The notes under the pieces are model-generated. The model searched no databases. It was not told the DNA's origin and worked only from the letters and a program-made list of their open reading frames with translations. From Nocardia transvalensis NBRC 15921 (GTDB taxonomy: Bacteria; Actinomycetota; Actinomycetes; Mycobacteriales; Mycobacteriaceae), in the NCBI RefSeq assembly GCF_000308875.1, contig NZ_BAGL01000128.1, positions 1 through 64,000 of the forward strand: a stretch of 64,000 nucleotides of DNA, given 5' to 3'. Each line of letters begins with the position of its first letter. Position 1 is the stretch's first letter. Positions 62,931 to 64,000 of the stretch are shown here, in pieces. The position numbers were made by a program, and so were the translations under genes.

Positions 62931-64000
62931 GTGACCGTCTCCGCGCTGGTCGCGGTGCTGGTGTTCGCCGCGGCCTATGTACTGATCGCGACCGAACGCA
63001 TCCACAAGACCAAAGCCGCCCTCGGTGGCGCGGCGCTCGTGCTGGGCGTCGGCGTGGTCGGCTCGTCGGACATCTTCTTCTCCCACGACACCGGCATCGA
63101 CTGGAACGTCGTCTTCCTGCTGTTCGGGATGATGATCATCGTCGGCGTGCTACGCCAGACCGGCGTCTTCGAATACACCGCGATCTGGGCGGCCAAGCGC
63201 GCCAAGGGATCTCCGCTGCGCGTCATGATCCTGCTCACCCTCATCACCGCCGTCGCCTCCGCATTCCTCGACAACGTCACCACCGTGCTGCTCATCGCGC
63301 CGGTCACGCTGCTGGTCTGCGAGCGCCTCGACATATCTCCGACACCGTTCCTGATCGCCGAGGTCCTCGCATCCAACATCGGCGGCGCCGCCACCCTCAT
63401 CGGTGACCCGCCCAACATCATCATCGGCAGCCGGGCCGGGCTGGCGTTCAACGACTTCCTCGTCCACCTCACCCCGCTGGTGATCATCGAACTGATCGTG
63501 TTCACGCTGGTGCTGCCGTGGCTGTTCCGCGGCAGCTTCAGCGTCGACCCCGCCCGCGCCGCCGATGTGATGGCACTGGACGAACGCGAGGCGATCCGCG
63601 ACCGCGGGCTGCTGGTCAAGTGCGGGCTCGTCCTGGTCGCGGTATTCGCCGGATTCGTCGGGCATTCGCTGTTCCACATCGACCCGTCGATCGTCGCGCT
63701 GCTGGGCGCCGGCGTACTGGTCCTGATCTCCGGTGTGCCGCAACGGGACTACCTGTCGGCGGTGGAGTGGGACACGCTGCTGTTCTTCGCCGGACTGTTC
63801 GTGATGATCGGAGCACTGGTGAAAACCGGTGTCATCGAACGCCTTTCCCGCTTGGCGGTGGACGCGACCGGCGGTAACGCGCTGGTCGCGACGATGCTCA
63901 TCCTGATCGTGTCGGCGGTACTGTCCGGAGTGATCGACAACATCCCTTACGTCGCCACGATGAGCCCGCTGGTGGCCGAACTGGTCGGCGGAATGGACCA
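62931..64000 (+). CDS. ArsB/NhaD-superfamily (SLC13-like) permease, 3' end outside window
   Basis: 356 codons visible from GTG 62931. IATERIHKTKAALGGAALVL and FLLFGMMIIVGVLRQTGVFE near the start, FLDNVTTVLLIAPVTLLVCE and the repeat-1 signature NIGGAATLIGDPPNIIIGSR (~155-175) are typical of the ion-transporter family that includes ArsB, NhaD and citrate carriers. About nine helices are visible, with the second-half WDTLLFFAGLFVMIGALVKT and SGVIDNIPYVAT motif. Substrate could be Na+/H+ or an anion. Likely co-regulated with the CBS protein. Confidence 0.9.
   Translation, partial: MTVSALVAVLVFAAAYVLIATERIHKTKAALGGAALVLGVGVVGSSDIFFSHDTGIDWNVVFLLFGMMIIVGVLRQTGVFEYTAIWAAKRAKGSPLRVMILLTLITAVASAFLDNVTTVLLIAPVTLLVCERLDISPTPFLIAEVLASNIGGAATLIGDPPNIIIGSRAGLAFNDFLVHLTPLVIIELIVFTLVLPWLFRGSFSVDPARAADVMALDEREAIRDRGLLVKCGLVLVAVFAGFVGHSLFHIDPSIVALLGAGVLVLISGVPQRDYLSAVEWDTLLFFAGLFVMIGALVKTGVIERLSRLAVDATGGNALVATMLILIVSAVLSGVIDNIPYVATMSPLVAELVGGMD

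Noticed and set aside
1..64000. CRISPR arrays, rRNA or tRNA genes
   Set aside because: No regularly spaced short repeats and no T-loop/anticodon arrangement seen; the 147-bp repeats at 1-600 are protein-coding.

Overview
The window is high-GC DNA with GTG and TTG starts, many 1-4 base gene overlaps, GGAGG ribosome binding sites and two perfect actinobacterial LexA (SOS) boxes of the form TCGAAC-N4-GTTCGA. Together with the gene content (ImuA'-like, MobF relaxase of the actinomycete type, NYN/LOTUS protein, DUF3085) this points to a mycolic-acid actinomycete, most likely Nocardia or a close relative. No rRNA, tRNA or CRISPR array is visible.

Layout. 1-10.7 kb is accessory DNA: the N-terminal part of a 49-residue-repeat protein, an NYN/LOTUS RNA-binding protein, a possible immunity/nuclease pair, a membrane protein, an SOS-boxed operon headed by an ImuA'-like gene with two unknown small partners, an endonuclease/exonuclease/phosphatase, broken gene remnants (an SDR and a membrane protein), a second SOS box in front of a 56-residue protein, and a DUF1508 protein. 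11-17 kb is ordinary chromosomal metabolism: amidase, flavin amine oxidase and an AraC regulator, then TetR with its twin palindromic operator, an alpha/beta hydrolase and a small membrane protein. A ynfA-family pseudogene sits next to a four-gene Tn554-like recombinase operon (17.7-23.6 kb).

24-45.6 kb is the backbone of a conjugative plasmid or integrative element: ECF sigma factor operon, an 1842-residue MobF relaxase-helicase, a zinc-ribbon protein that is a paralogue of the relaxase C-terminus, SSB, DUF3085, primase-polymerase, ParB-like, DUF932-like and several small unknown proteins, nearly all on the minus strand, each with a strong ribosome binding site, and several separated by hairpins. 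No type IV secretion ATPase or entry-exclusion gene lies inside the window. Two non-coding elements stand out here: a 204-base nested palindrome and a 175-base stretch almost free of C on the plus strand directly ahead of the relaxase.

45.9-50.2 kb is a cargo/scar zone: a low-GC AAA ATPase fused to a DUF4435 (TOPRIM-like) domain, resembling a fused PARIS-type (AriA/AriB) anti-phage protein, two unknown genes, and remnants of a serine recombinase and an IS3-family transposase. 50.2-64 kb returns to chromosomal genes with an ion-transport theme: a frameshifted orphan KdpD, an ABC exporter with its MarR/GbsR-like regulator, a regulator-monooxygenase operon under a 17-bp-arm palindrome, a second FAD monooxygenase, an HxlR regulator, a KimA-like potassium transporter, a TrkA-type potassium channel, a CBS protein and an ArsB/NhaD-type permease running off the end. 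Two nearly identical ~40-nt leader elements that differ only in a hairpin loop precede the second monooxygenase and the CBS-permease pair: a good candidate for an undescribed cis-regulatory RNA.
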